DNA of 64,000 bases, from NCBI GenBank assembly GCA_021307315.1, contig JAJSPD010000027.1, positions 434,001 through 498,000 of the forward strand, in the 5' to 3' direction. A model generated the notes under the pieces. The model ran no database searches. It was not told the origin of the DNA and saw only the letters and a program-made list of their open reading frames with translations. The translations under genes and the position numbers were made by a program. Below, piece by piece: positions 23,416 to 35,051 of this stretch; position 1 is the stretch's first letter, and every line of letters starts with the position of its first letter. The DNA is from Bisporella sp. PMI_857. Taxonomy: Eukaryota; Ascomycota; Leotiomycetes; Helotiales; Helotiaceae.

Positions 23416-24379
23416 TCAATGGAAGAATCTGGAAGTGGCTCCGATCGCAAGTTGGAGATGTGGCTCCATCAATCCGCCAGCCTTAACGTCCTCGACATCG
23501 CAGACCATTTGCAAGATCTCGGTATCCAAGTGCTGTGGCATATGTCTGAAGTCAAGCTTGACGCTCGCCCGACACTCATAGCTCAGCGCTCCTCGGCCAC
23601 CTGGTGCAACGCGGTAGGCATGAAAAAAAGAGCAGACAGTAGCTTCGGTGTTCGTATGTTCTGGCGTAAGCTGATAGAGCGTCTTATTCTGCATGACATG
23701 TTCTGCCAAGTCTGGCTCATGTTAGCAAAACCGAGCAAGGAATCTCCCAAAGGACAAACAACATACCCTCGTACTCCGATACTTCCTCGGCTCGCCAGTA
23801 CTGCTTATGCTCTATATCCTGGAAGGAGACTTGCAATCTGCCATCCTCGAGCTCGGAGACGCTGTAGCCATTACCGTATCTCAGTTTTTGCACCTCATTC
23901 TCCATCTCAGCGACGAACCCTTCCATCTCGCTAGTAACACGATTCATCTCCCGAACATGCTTTGCGATGATAGAAAGCCCTTCCTTGATATACTCGGTCT
24001 CCTTGACCACGCCTTTGTCCAGTAAGTAAAGTAGCGCGTTGCCGACATTGGTGATATTCGGTCCAGTCTCGAACTGGGATTGGTCCTCGGAGACGGAGAG
24101 CAAAGCGAGCGCGGTGTCATCGAGGGAGGCACAGATCGATGAGAGTGTCTCGCCGATAATACGCATGTGGGACCGGAAAAGAGCCTGGTGGGTTACGCGA
24201 CGAGAACGAAGTTCGTTTTGAATGGTGAGGATTTGGGATTCGAGGGCTATATTAGGTGATGAGGGGGTCAGGTGGCTGATCAGCGGTTGCTGATTGAAAC
24301 CGCCGCGCATGGATGATACTGAAACGCAGAGGATGGAGAGAAAGAAGACAAAGACGGAGAGAGAAGATTGTCGAAACAT
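23416..24379 (-). CDS. Secreted coiled-coil protein of unknown function, two exons (299 aa)
   Basis: Exons 24379-23767 and 23702-23416; the intron (GTATGT donor, GCTAAC branch, GGCAG acceptor) joins in frame as SEYE-EHVMQNKTLYQL. The chosen start gives a clear signal peptide (MFRQSSLSVFVFFLSILCVSVS); a longer upstream frame lacks an ATG. The middle (residues ~55-190) is helical and heptad-like, with TSEMEGFVAEMENEVQKLR. The C-terminal part has four Cys/His-containing segments, such as YECRASVKLDF. I recognise no family. It is probably extracellular, as a small secreted protein or candidate effector-like protein. Confidence 0.72.
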
Positions 24380-24943
24380 TGTGACAGTTATGAAAATTGT
24401 TTGCCGTGACGTAGATCGAAGATAAAAGAGGGTCTGCCGCACTATATCAGTTTTGAAGTTGTGAAATTTCAGAATGGGATCGAGCACCAACACTTTCAAT
24501 ATGCTATAGTACAAAGCTCTTTGGCGATCCCAAGATCAAAGAAGACAGATATGGTGGTAATAAATCAAGTCTCCTAGCGTTTTTCAAATAGTGGAGATTG
24601 GGATGGAGAAAAGAGTCAAGTTACTCTCTGTAGAGGCTTTGTGAATATACAAGGAATGGGCAGTAGGATGGGACGAGAGGTGAATAGATTGGGTTTCATT
24701 GGTATGGGGTCCGCGGCAAAGTTAAATTGGCGAGTGTAAACAGAAATGAAGCATTGTCTGTAGCCTTACTATTGCGTTTTGTGAGAATGGAATTCATCTT
24801 AAGTGTTTTAGTCTAGAAGATGCCAGTACTTAGCAAGGCCGGTATACTGAGATATTTAGGTGCTAATTTACATATTATTCCCTAGCTCTTGACTATGTAA
24901 CCACCATCTTCGAGGCCCTTCAAAGAATTCTCAGTAGCTTCGT
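24380..24943. other. Intergenic region
   Basis: Promoter of the secreted-protein gene, and 3' flank of the damaged 2EXR gene. Nothing else is seen. Confidence 0.45.
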
Positions 24944-25825
24944 TCATTCATCACCAGAAACATCCTCGTCAGAGGAATCATCATCAGAAGAGTAATCATC
25001 ATCAGAAGAGTAATCGTCGAAGGAATGCATCAGTTTTGTCAAATTAGGGTCGAGACTTTTGTCCAAAGTCTCGCAGGCGTCCTCATATAATGTGATTATC
25101 TTACCATCCTTGTTCTCTGACTTAAACGTTGGGATCCGGTAGACTGGATTCCATCGTTCTCTAAGTTTTTGAAGAAGCGCCATGAGAATTGCCATCAAAC
25201 TATTTGGACTAACAGTGCCTCTATGCTCAACCCAGGTTACCTCCAACTTTGGAAATCACGATGCAAGAGCTGCAAGGTCATGAAATAGCCCCTTTCTGCC
25301 CCTACTGAATTGCTTGCCAAAAAAGCCAGTCAAACTTTTAAAGGTCGAGTATAATTGCCTGATCGTGTAGAATGCTACAGGCGGTTGTAAGTCATTTTCA
25401 GTTGAAAGACTGGGTATAGATTTGTCAAATCCGAGAATTATAGAGTCGTCAAAGCGGACCAAGTTTTTTGCACCTCCTACAATGGGTATTGGACGCTTGA
25501 AGGTCATCAGGAATATTGATCTCGGTTCATTCGAGGTTCGCGAAAGTGCTAGATCTCTTTGGCTACGGGACGTGAAGCACGTTGGCCAGCCGGCATCGCC
25601 TCGCGTCTTCACAGACTCCATAGCAAGTCGCCTTCGTGCGTGTAACCCATCTGAGCCCAGGGGCGTAAACCAGTATATTTCAGCTTTTACCATCAAAAGG
25701 CGTTCTGTCTCTGGAAGAGCCTGCCTGAAGATCATCAATTGTAGCTCAGTCGGAAGATTTGGAAACAAGGTGAACTCCGCGATAGGCTCACCCAGAATAC
25801 CCTTTGGCCACTGCCCAATAGTCAA
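24944..25825 (-). pseudogene. 2EXR-domain gene interrupted by an in-frame TGA
   Basis: The minus-strand frame reads FTLFPNLPTELQLMIFRQAL, the 2EXR opening, through HDLAALAS, then TGA (25258-25256). It then continues in the same frame as FPKLEVTWVEHRGTVSPN and ends in an acidic tail DDYSSDDDYSSDDDSSDED. The continuing frame has the composition of the family's C-terminus, so the TGA most likely replaced CGA (Arg) by one C-to-T change. The N-terminal start is also uncertain: the frame has no good ATG, and a candidate upstream exon (about 26069-25858, GTGAGA donor) joins out of phase. I call it a probable pseudogene. A short product ending at the TGA cannot be excluded. Confidence 0.6.
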
Positions 25826-26639
25826 TCATCATTCATTGCAACATGTCAAAATCTCACCAAGGACTGGCCATAAGATGTTGCAAATTCTGAGTCGAGATAG
25901 GAGCGAGGATCTCAAACTCAGGTGCAGGAGTACCGGTAAAAACAAGTAGCTTTTCGTATGCATCGGGCAGCGCAGACGCAGACTTAGGCTGGGGCGTACT
26001 CAGTGTATCTAGATGTTCTTTGGAGAGCATTGGAGTAAGAGGAGCGAATGCAGATCTAGGCACGCTCAATGTGGTGATAAGGAAGTGCTGATCTTTTGAG
26101 TCATGCTGCTGGAGTCCGAAGGTGGCGCCGTTGGAGCGGTTCGGGTTATAATTGAGTCATTCAGTTTGATCTTAAGGGATGTATCTGATTTAATCTCTGG
26201 TATTTTTGGACGTCCATTGTATCCACTGGGAGCCATGAAGCGCTTTGTTTATTTTTATTCCACGTCCTTGCTTACCTTAACACCACTTAAAATTTGATAT
26301 CTAGTTTCTAAAGATTTGAAGTAAAGACGCATTCCATGCCAAACAATTACCCCCTTAAAAGTGGGTCAAAATACTCGCTTAACATCCCACTTGTAACCTG
26401 AAGCTTTGGCATAGAAAACTCTGCAAAGCAACAACGCACCCAATTAAAATGCTCCTCCCGAGAAGTTTCTGACGATCCTTCTAAGCCCCAAATCCGAATC
26501 GTTTATGCAGAGATTAATATTAAAAAAAAGATGTGACAAAAAGGTGAAAACTCCAGCTTTGAGCCTCCAAAGATAAAAGAGATGTAGGAATAAGCAAAAG
26601 TCCAGAGCGTGTTTCACCACGCTCCCACCCAAGATCTCT

Positions 26640-26710
26640 GAACTGCGCAGGGATCGAACCTACAATCTTCTGATTCGAAGTCAGACGCCTTGCCATTGGG
26701 CCAGCAGTCC
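26640..26710 (-). tRNA. tRNA-Arg (anticodon UCG)
   Basis: The minus strand folds as a cloverleaf of 71 nt without an intron. The acceptor stem is GGACTGC with GCAGTTC (one G-U pair). There is a short D arm (GCC/GGC) and an anticodon stem TCTGA/TCAGA with loop CTTCGAA, placing anticodon TCG at 26678-26676. The variable loop has five bases, and the T arm is GTAGG-TTCGATC-CCTGC. It decodes CGA. A T-run lies about 40-45 bases downstream, which is a weak terminator. Confidence 0.93.
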
Positions 26711-27835
26711 GATTGATCTTTGCGTTTTGATTGGAAGGTCTGGCATTAAGCTGATATATATACCAACCTAGCATTAACGCAGCGCAGAACAATGACTTTT
26801 CAGCTACATTTTTGCTTTGCGGGATATCCACATCTGTAGTTCCCATGTCGTTTCTTTTTTTGGGAGGGGGGGGAGTATCACGCTAGTGTAATGTCGAAGT
26901 CATGAAAACTGCTATAAGCAATTGGCTTTTGCCACAGCCTAAAATCAGAGAGAGCCTACACTGAATGCGTTGAAGAAGCGGAATGTTTTTCGTGTTGGAT
27001 AACCTCTGGCTATACACGCATTTACTACCCTCAACAGGCTTTGTTGCCAACTTGTCGTGGCTTTACTCTAAATTACTGTTATCAGGTTTTTGCGGCACAT
27101 GTCCACAAGCACATAATAACAGCCAAAGGTACAAGCCCCCTTTACCAGAATTGAGCAGGCAATCTAGCGGGACTTTCCATATATAACTTTAGATATACCT
27201 CCGACATAAAAACGGCGCTTGCGTAGGTCACCAGGTTCATGGCTACAGACAAAGAGAAAGCTTTGCAAACAAGCCCTGAGCTCTATTATAGCTAATCGTT
27301 AGACGCAGATCATCTTTTGTAGAGCGAAATTATCCGCAACCACTTCAGATGTTCACAAACTGGGCGCAAAGACATATCCTGGGTGCTGACAGCACAACTA
27401 TAAAAGACTACGCCGCTCACCAAAAATTGAGTTTTGGTAACGCCTTGAGATACGAATAGGCTTAGGACGAGATTTATCCAGAGGAGAGACCTCAGACCTT
27501 TGGCCAGACCTACATATAAAATATATTAACCGTCGCGCAGACTTCGCAATTGAAGTTGTGGCGATCCTTCATTTTATCTGTAATGGCCCCCATTGGCAGA
27601 AATATTCTTGAGTACCTTCAGCAAGTTATTTAGCATCAGGTTTGTTATTATACTCTAAGTTGCTGTCATTTCCATCTCGATTCTGAGGAATAATAAAGAA
27701 GGCCTGGAGAGATGTTCTCGAGATATCCTGTGTAAAAGCGTATATAGCAGAGGTTAAATAAGAGCTATGGATGAAACCGGCAAACTTAAAGTAAGGGGCA
27801 AGACTGTTGAGCCCTTCATAAGCCCATAAGACGCT
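26711..27835. other. Intergenic region
   Basis: About 1.1 kb between the tRNA and the deaminase-like gene. It contains a G-run (GGGAGGGGGGGGAG) near 26861-26874 and no supported gene. Confidence 0.45.
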
Positions 27836-29440
27836 TCATCGTAAGCACCCGTGCCTCGTGATAAAGATTCCCTTATCTCCACTATCGTCATGCTCCGGTA
27901 CCCCCTCTCCAGCCTCCAATGCCTCCACAGATATCTGACTTTGGTACCTTCCCGTTCACCGTACTGATTCGTCCAGAAGATTCGCTTAATGCCAGTTGCG
28001 TGCATAGCGCTCGCACAGTGATAGCAGGGACGCGAAGCGCGGACCCCGGGAGTATTTAGTGCAGGTGGTACAGTAATGTTCGGCGACGAAGTGCAAAATA
28101 CGGTGGAGAGCTCGCCATAAAGCGAGGTAGGCTCGGAATTCGGCGTGAGTATTGCAGGCGGAAGATGTAGGATTGGCGGGGAATGTTTTGCTATTTTCGT
28201 GTGGCAATTTCCAGGTCGTGCGACGTAGAGATCCGCGCCTTTGAGTCGCAGGTCTTTGGTTCGCTCTGACACGCTTGGTCTGGAAACCGTGGCCTTATTA
28301 TTCGTTATCAAGACTTTCGGGGGTTCTAGTGACAGAGGCGAATGCTTTCTGGGAGGCCGAATTCCATTAGTCATGAACTGTTGAATGTGTTGAGCACTTA
28401 CTGGGAGCTTATGCCTCCTACGCTTTGTCGAATCCGTGCTACTGCAAGATTCCAAATATGTTACCTGTATATTGTTCAACAAAGCATGCGAACTACAGCC
28501 GCTCTTATGTCGATAGTGCTTGTCCAAGTATTCGTGAGGATAGAGCCTGGACTTGAATCCCTACTGAGGCATATTCTCGTTCTTCAGTCGGTGTTTCTTG
28601 GCACTCTTGTCCAGTTTCAACGACTTGTACTGCTTCTCCACCTCGTGAAAACCGTTTCCCTCTTCCTTGTTGTTGGATTTGTCCTTGTCCTTGAACACCT
28701 GATTGAGATTTAGCTGCTCCAAACCTACAAGTAGATATTTAAGTCAATTTCCCAGTCCAGTGATAAGAGAAACAGTTTCACATAACAAAATAATGCTCGA
28801 GGCACAGATTTCCTGAGAGCATTTCTACACATTAAAGAAACTCACAAAATCTTCTGCGAAATGAAATCTTGCTCCAAAATCTGACTCACCCAACTTTTGA
28901 ATAGAGAACTCGCCACCTTAGGCTCTGCTAATACTGGAGACCGTCTCAGACAAGACTGTCCCAACGTACGCCTTGAGACCTCATTTTCGCAGTTTTCGTT
29001 TTTTTAGAATCACCCGGTAAGGAGAAGCACGGCCTTTGGAAGCACGCCGCTGAGCGCGCCAAGGTCTGAGAAGACAAGGTGCCAGAAGACATGCCGAGAG
29101 CCTAGAGACGTGGTTAGTAGCTATCAATAATACGCACTTCGATTCTCCCAGGGAGAAGATCCGGAGTTAACATTAAAACTTACAGGATGAATAGCCATCA
29201 TCTCCGAGTGCATAGACAGTGGCACGTTGGCGTTATAGCCATGGCCCCGTCGTCCTGGGAACCGGAAGGGAGAACCCCCGTCTTCAATGTTCCGTCATCA
29301 AAACCAGGACGATATGTATTGAAGCTCTGGCTGATAGCCTTGCCGCCACGAACAATAATCGCGCCATGGCGGTAGCCGAGAGGAGAGAGCTCAGCCCGGG
29401 CAATACAGAGGGAGAGATATGTGTCGTTTCTTGTAGACAT
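27836..29440 (-). pseudogene. CMP/dCMP-deaminase-like gene with several frame breaks
   Basis: Fragments in order: GYRHGAIIVRGGKAISQSF (29440 onward), then another frame with NANVPLSMHSEMMAIHP (catalytic H-x-E of the deaminase fold), then a GTAAGT intron (29183-29102) and SSGTLSSQTLARSAACFQ. Next comes LKAYVGTV in another frame, then a long frame with RTKDLRLKGADLYVARPG and the zinc motif SRPCYHCASAMHATGIKRIF. A last frame change gives VEALEAGEGVPEHDDSGDKG, ending at TGA 27836-27838. The HxE and PCxxC motifs define the zinc-dependent cytidine/deoxycytidylate deaminase superfamily; the substrate is unknown. Three single-base breaks (near 29245, 28980 and 27930) prevent one continuous reading. 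Either the gene is dead or the bases are missing through sequence error. Confidence 0.65.
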
Positions 29441-30050
29441 TCTGGATTAGTTTTGGTAGTCGGGTCGGGGTTGTCTGAGCAATTTTGAGAAATGAGAAGT
29501 GAGGTATGAAAAATGAGTCTGAGTTTGTTTGTAGATTTAGGCCACGGTGATATGAGAGCAGATTTAATTCGATACTCGATCAAGTTTTGTCTAGACTCTG
29601 GTTGAAGTGTTTTTTACTGTGCTTAGCCAGTTGAGAGGTTCGAGGCATAAGGAGATTTAAAGCTTGAAGGGGATCACGTGCCGAAGCAGTCTTCCACAAT
29701 ACTTATGGTCTTTCACAACTGTTACTCATTGTACTGACTGCCACGATAACGCTCTTTGGTACAATTCATGCACAAAGCTTGCTAGGGCATAAGCCTGCAA
29801 GAATGATATAGCAACGATGAGTTTATACATTGAGCACATATTCACTAGACATAGATCATTACCCCTTTCTGGCCTGCTTGAACGGATTGAGATTCTTGTT
29901 AATAAGGTTTAATATCATCAAGAGGATATCTCTTGATCCTGCATGGCATTGGTCTATCCGAAGCGGGCATCCTAATGATGTACCATGTGTATCATAAACC
30001 TATAAAACCTTGCGCCTAAAGATACAATACTTATACAAACTTCCACATGC
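29441..30050. other. Intergenic region
   Basis: Promoter side of the deaminase-like gene and 3' flank of Npl6. No gene is supported. Confidence 0.45.
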
Positions 30051-31843
30051 CTACAACGTGATGACGCCTTTATCAATTTTAGGACTGTTACGTCTACCAT
30101 CTACGGTTTCTGTTGACCACTTGCTCTTCCACTTCCTCTCTTGCGCCAGTGCCTCTTCGAATGCCGCCAAGCACTCGGGCGGTAGCTCAGCTTTGATATC
30201 ATCAGGCACACTCGCGAGTCCATTAAACCCAAGGTCGTGAGCATCGCCATCGGGGCCTGGAATGCCGAGATTCGAAGTAGGTGCAGACTCGTATGCTATG
30301 TCTACAATCATGAAGTTTCGAGCATGCACTGGCTTGACTGGCGGAAAGATTGTGCTATCGTCTTCCCCGTGGTGCCTGCTGTGTCCATTTGGGAGCTTTT
30401 TCTTGGCCACAACCTCATTGTCGTCGATTTGAACCCACTTGGCGTGTGTGGGTTGCATTGACTTTGGGTAGTGCATGGAGTTTGTGTGAGGATCGTAGAT
30501 GCCGTTAAGATTTTGTCGACGAATGGCACCAATTGTCGCATTGAATTGGCTGGTTATGGTTAGCAAACTATTAAAAGGTAATCGATGAATTGAAGACTGC
30601 GAACCTTGAAGATGACGCATGCTCAAACATCCAGTTAGTATCATTGATCATGACACGCTTTCTCTTGACATCAACAGGTTTAACACCTTGTACAGGGACC
30701 GAGGGACCTCCAGTGTGGTACACGGAGCTTGCTCCATGCCAAGCAACATATTGGTTCTTGTTATACTCCTCACCAGGCTTGACGATATCGGCAGGGTCAG
30801 CCAGTTCACCTTCTACTGCTCCTTCGGCCTTCAACTTGGCAACTTCATAATCATCTATGATCCGCCTCCCGCCAACGATAATCTGAGCGCCGAACTCGCG
30901 GAAGACGGAGCGAGCTGTGACGATGCCAATGGCACGCCCTTTGTAGGAATGTGGGATGAGCTGGCGATCAATTAAATCTCTCTTCTCGTCGTCATCGATA
31001 ATGATTTTATATAACCGTTTGTGCTTGGTGAAGAAGAGATAACTGTCCCGGAACCCTACGCATCTGGCTGGCTCTGTTGACAACATATAAAGTCTCTCCC
31101 CCCTGCCCAAAATTGTGAATGTTCGACATCGGTAATCTCGTCCGCCTTGAAGATGTCCTAGCTTGGTAACTTTCTTCTCGCCCTCCTCATCTTCGGGCAT
31201 AGCTACCTCATCATCAATGACATCCATCATATTCCCTTCCTTATCCACGGGTTGTTGAGTAACGTGTGATGGTCCACCTCTGTTCTTCCATCGGTTCCCA
31301 CCACGAAATCCTCCTCTACCTCTGCCTCGTCCCCTTCCAGGTGTACCAGTCGCCGGTGACCGACCTCGTCCATCATCGTCGTCCCAACCTGGAGGCTTGA
31401 CCTTCGGTGGCCGACCTAAACGCCGTCTTCCTCGACCGGCCGGCCGCTCCTCTGGCACTGGTGTAGCAGGGGCTGAGGCAGGCTCTGAGTTTGCATCCTC
31501 ATCTTCTTCTCCATCCTCAGCCTCATCTTCTGGTTGTGGAGTACCGACTTCGGATCCTGCATCTATCATCTGCTCGTCCTCGTCGAAGTGCTGTGGAGTA
31601 TTTTCTGTATATAACGTTAGAGGATTGACATGATCGAATCCATCCGCGCTATCGCTCTCTTCGTCCGCCAGAGCTTGCGCAGTCCGCTTGGTAGCCAGCG
31701 ACTTAGCCTCTCGTTGGGCGCGTCCCCTTCAAGGCATAATTGGATATGCGACAGGAATGAAGCCAACAATCAATTAAAATCAAAGACTTACGGATGGCAG
31801 CATTTGCATGCTTAGCAGCTGCTCTTCCTGGTCGTCTCCCCAT
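30051..31843 (-). CDS. NPL6: RSC chromatin-remodelling complex subunit Npl6/Rsc7
   Basis: Minus-strand exons 31843-31792, 31726-30605 and 30549-30051. The protein opens MGRRPGRAAAKHANAAI. It has an acidic region, then an Arg/Gly stretch (RGRGRGRGGFRGG) next to an AT-hook-like GRPPK, then the Rsc7/Swp82 domain: ILGRGERLYMLSTEPARC, VGFRDSYLFFTKHKRLYKI, AIGIVTARSVFREFGAQI and NWMFEHA-SQFNATIGAIRR. Npl6 is a fungal RSC subunit that helps the remodeller move nucleosomes. The exon 2/3 junction uses a weak GTTCGC donor but restores the family sequence. The exon 1/2 junction is one base out of phase at a GGGG run (31727-31724), most likely a missing G. Confidence 0.85.
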
Positions 31844-33175
31844 TGCAGCAGGTGTGATCGTCGAGGAACGGGTGGTTGTGGCACCAAAGTCCTGTGCTGG
31901 CCTGTTCGAATTAGAAAGCCTCTATGGCGGTCGCGTCTGGATCGTGGTTGTCGCGAAAGGACCCAACTTGAACATTTGAGCCTTGCTTTCCGGCGGACAA
32001 TGCTACTAGGCTCGGAAAAGATAAGCGAGACTTGGCTCACTTGGCAAGATCACGTGCAGATGGATATTTTCCGAATTTGGAAGTTGTACTGTAAGTAAAA
32101 AGCAAAAGCAAAGAAACTCTGTTTTGCCTCTGCTTCATGCAATGTATGTTTTGATATCGAAACAACTCAGGTTTAAAAAAAGAAAAGTCAGCACAACCAA
32201 CAGCAAATAACCCTAGTTAGGTAGTGGGCAGTTGGTTGAAGATCTAGCAGTTATTAAATATAGAACCCTCCAGCTCTGCATTTGCTTTTCCAACACACCG
32301 AGAATGTCACTGGAACCCAATGCCATTGGAGCGCTGAACCCGATGAAACCCCCCTGGCACAAAAAGTATCCAATTTCAAGATCTCAAGTCGTCCCCCATC
32401 ATTACTCGTACATAAGTAGACAGACTCGGGACAGGCGTCGGGGGCATTCCATCCAGTCCCCTATTCGATCCCTCGGACCCCATCGAACGATAGTTCCAAC
32501 TCACCGCCACTAACTACCTGTGCATGGCTGTCCCATAGGAGGAGAGATTCTTATATTGAGAGATGTATCCCGGTTTTTCTTCAGCAGCAATGTCACCTAT
32601 GAGTAGTGATGTCTGAGGTCAGCTTGCTCAGCATCAAATAAAGGGGGGTGAAGGGTTTGTGGTTGCTTTTTAGATTAATACCAGCCCTTATATAGAAGCA
32701 ATTTTACATACATTACAGTATGCACAGATGTTCCAGCAAACCCATTTGTGTTTCTATCATCCATCTCCCGTTCCTTCCCCGTTGCTGGCAGCCGATGGCA
32801 ACCTCGACGGACCGGCCCTATACAGAACCAGGATTGTGTAACTTGATCGTGTTCAGGGCTTATTTATAGTGACCAACCCCTCCCCTGCCCACCGCCCAGC
32901 AGTGATCAGTTCCGTCTCAGCCAAAGTACTGGAACTCAAATCCGATATATGACGTCCCCCCGCAAGCCAGCCCCAGGCGCCTGTGTCTGTTGCCTGTACT
33001 TCTTTATAGTGCTTCCTCTGTTCGTGGCTTTCCAAAGCCCCAGAACTCAAAAGCTCAAGCTCCTTCAGGCTTATACACAAACAAATATATAAACACCAAC
33101 ACCAACATTTTCTTATTTTAACATCATCGTTTTACTCCCCTTGTCAGCTTTTTGAGTTTATATTATTATTATTTT

Positions 33176-33200
33176 CATCATCATCATCATCATCATCATT
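33176..33200. repeat. (TCA)n microsatellite
   Basis: About eight TCA units, preceded by a short TTA run. Read directly in the SCH9 upstream region. Confidence 0.85.
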
Positions 33201-33783
33201 ATTTCTAGATATTGTTCTCCCCGGTCCGCCCCTCTTCACCACATGTCCGCTGCCTGATTGCTTCACCCTTTCGCCCCAAAAGCAAATGCGACTCCGATAG
33301 CGATTGTTAATACTGGCTTGTTCATTGATTCACCCGTAATACTCCGAATACTACTTATAGTCCTGTCACTGCTGGAACCGGCTGCTAGCCTTATCCGATT
33401 CACCCTCTAGATGAAGCCTTCGCTCCCACATTGCGACTCCGTTCAGGTTTATATCATCATTGCAGGTATAGGTGCAGGGCGGCTGTGGTAAAAGTACATC
33501 TCGTCATCCACTCAGACACTCCTCCACGGCTTGAATCGAAGTCGGCAGCACTCCAATCGTCGCGGTTCCCACATCCTGACTCTGCTTTCTTCTTTGATTA
33601 CTTTTGAGTTTTGCCCCGTCGTTTCGGCTATCCCAATCCGTCCCTTCTTTGGCGGGTGGTTGTCTGCTCTGGTTTCATTAATTTTGGGGGGGGAAAGGGA
33701 GTGAGTCGTGAAAGATAGGTTTCGCTCTACCTAGCGTAAAGTCGGAGGTCACTAAAAAGGTAGAGGCGAGTAGAGGTACCGAC

Positions 33784-33832
33784 TCAGGTTCAAGTTCAAG
33801 TTCAGGTTCAAGTCCAGGTCCGGGTCCAGGAT
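33784..33832. repeat. Hexanucleotide (TTCAAG/TTCAGG-like) minisatellite
   Basis: Eight degenerate copies of TTCAAG, TTCAGG and TCCAGG run in tandem, followed within 100 bases by CTACTA repeats. It lies 1.2 kb upstream of SCH9. Confidence 0.75.
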
Positions 33833-35051
33833 TCGGGAGCCTCTCCGTCGGAGCCACCCCGAATAATCTACCTTTAAACACTACTACTCACTCTACTACT
33901 CTACTACTACTACCTACTCTCCTCTTCGAACTTGTGTCTGGGACTTCTTCCACCACTCCATACCTGCTGCGCATGCTTCTTTCACACCACGATAACCGCC
34001 GTCCATCAGGCTAGAGTCATCTGCAGCTTCATTACCAACGCTGGCGCAGTCGGGATCATCGCCACCAGCCTGCTTCTCGACCTTTCCGCACGTCCTCAAG
34101 CTTTTAGGTACTAAAGTACTAGAGTACCACCCGCATCCAAGTTCCGCCATATTAGCTCAACACACCCTTCAATCCGAATCCTCCTCTCCCACGTCCACGA
34201 ACAACATACTCCGACAATCATAATTACAAGACTGGCAGCTCTGCTGCAGAGCTTCACCACTATGACTGGGCACGAGGGCGACTTGCTCAAGCAAGCTACA
34301 CAAAAGATGATGGCAAGGTACGCTGGCCAGACACTTTTCTCTTTTTTTTTCGCGTGGCAATCAGGGTATCGGGAGAGGGGGAGGGGGCAATACCTGGTCA
34401 ACACACATACGTATATACGGGAGTGATCTGGCGGGGTTGATGAGGGACGCTGCCATGATAGTTCACGGGCGAGCAGTCTTTTTTTCACACAGCGCATTGC
34501 ATGGAAATACTGCCCTTTTTTTTTCCTCCCCCCAACAGTTTTTGGGATCATGTTCTTCCGTCCCATCTTTCGCTCGCACATGCTTTTTAGTGTGTTCAGA
34601 GTGACGAGGGGTCGCGGCTGTAATCGGGGGGTGGGATGGGTGGGCTGGCTGGTCTCTCTGGCTGGCTGACTGGCGAGCTGGCTTATCTGGGAGAGCGGGC
34701 GATCGGTGCCATGACGGCCTGATGGAAAACATTTATCCATGCAATACACGCAGCCACTGGAGGAGGTGCTCATCACCGCTCCGCACAAGACGCCTGTTCT
34801 ACTAAGATTTGCGCCGAAATAAGGGATTGCAAATGGAGCGGCTTCGTTTTCCTAGCTTGGCAGTTGCATAGCCTATACCTTGGAGATGTACCTGTTACAA
34901 GTTACTTGTACCTCTTGGCTACCCATTCTCAATTAGTCTCTTTTGGTCCTCCCGTTTTTTTTTTCTCTGTTCTTGCGATGATATGTCATCTCTTGTCGAC
35001 TTGATTTTCTTCATCCTGCATTGAACCATACAGACATGCTGCTTCTTCATC

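Larger units (their letters stand above)
31844..35051. promoter_or_regulatory. Long divergent promoter region (NPL6 / SCH9), low complexity
   Basis: About 3.2 kb between divergent genes, rich in pyrimidine tracts, G-runs and short tandem repeats. Longest open frame 34788-34111 (minus) is low in recognisable content and I treat it as chance. Long leaders are common for fungal growth-control kinases; regulatory function is inferred only. Confidence 0.4.

Noticed and set aside
25858..26069. Possible first exon of the damaged 2EXR gene
   Set aside because: It lacks an ATG in frame (begins TTG) and its best donor joins exon 2 out of phase. Kept only as a note.
34111..34788. 225-codon minus-strand frame in the SCH9 upstream region
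   Set aside because: Low-complexity, Pro/Ser/Arg-mixed translation of pyrimidine-rich promoter DNA. No recognisable domain and no splice support.
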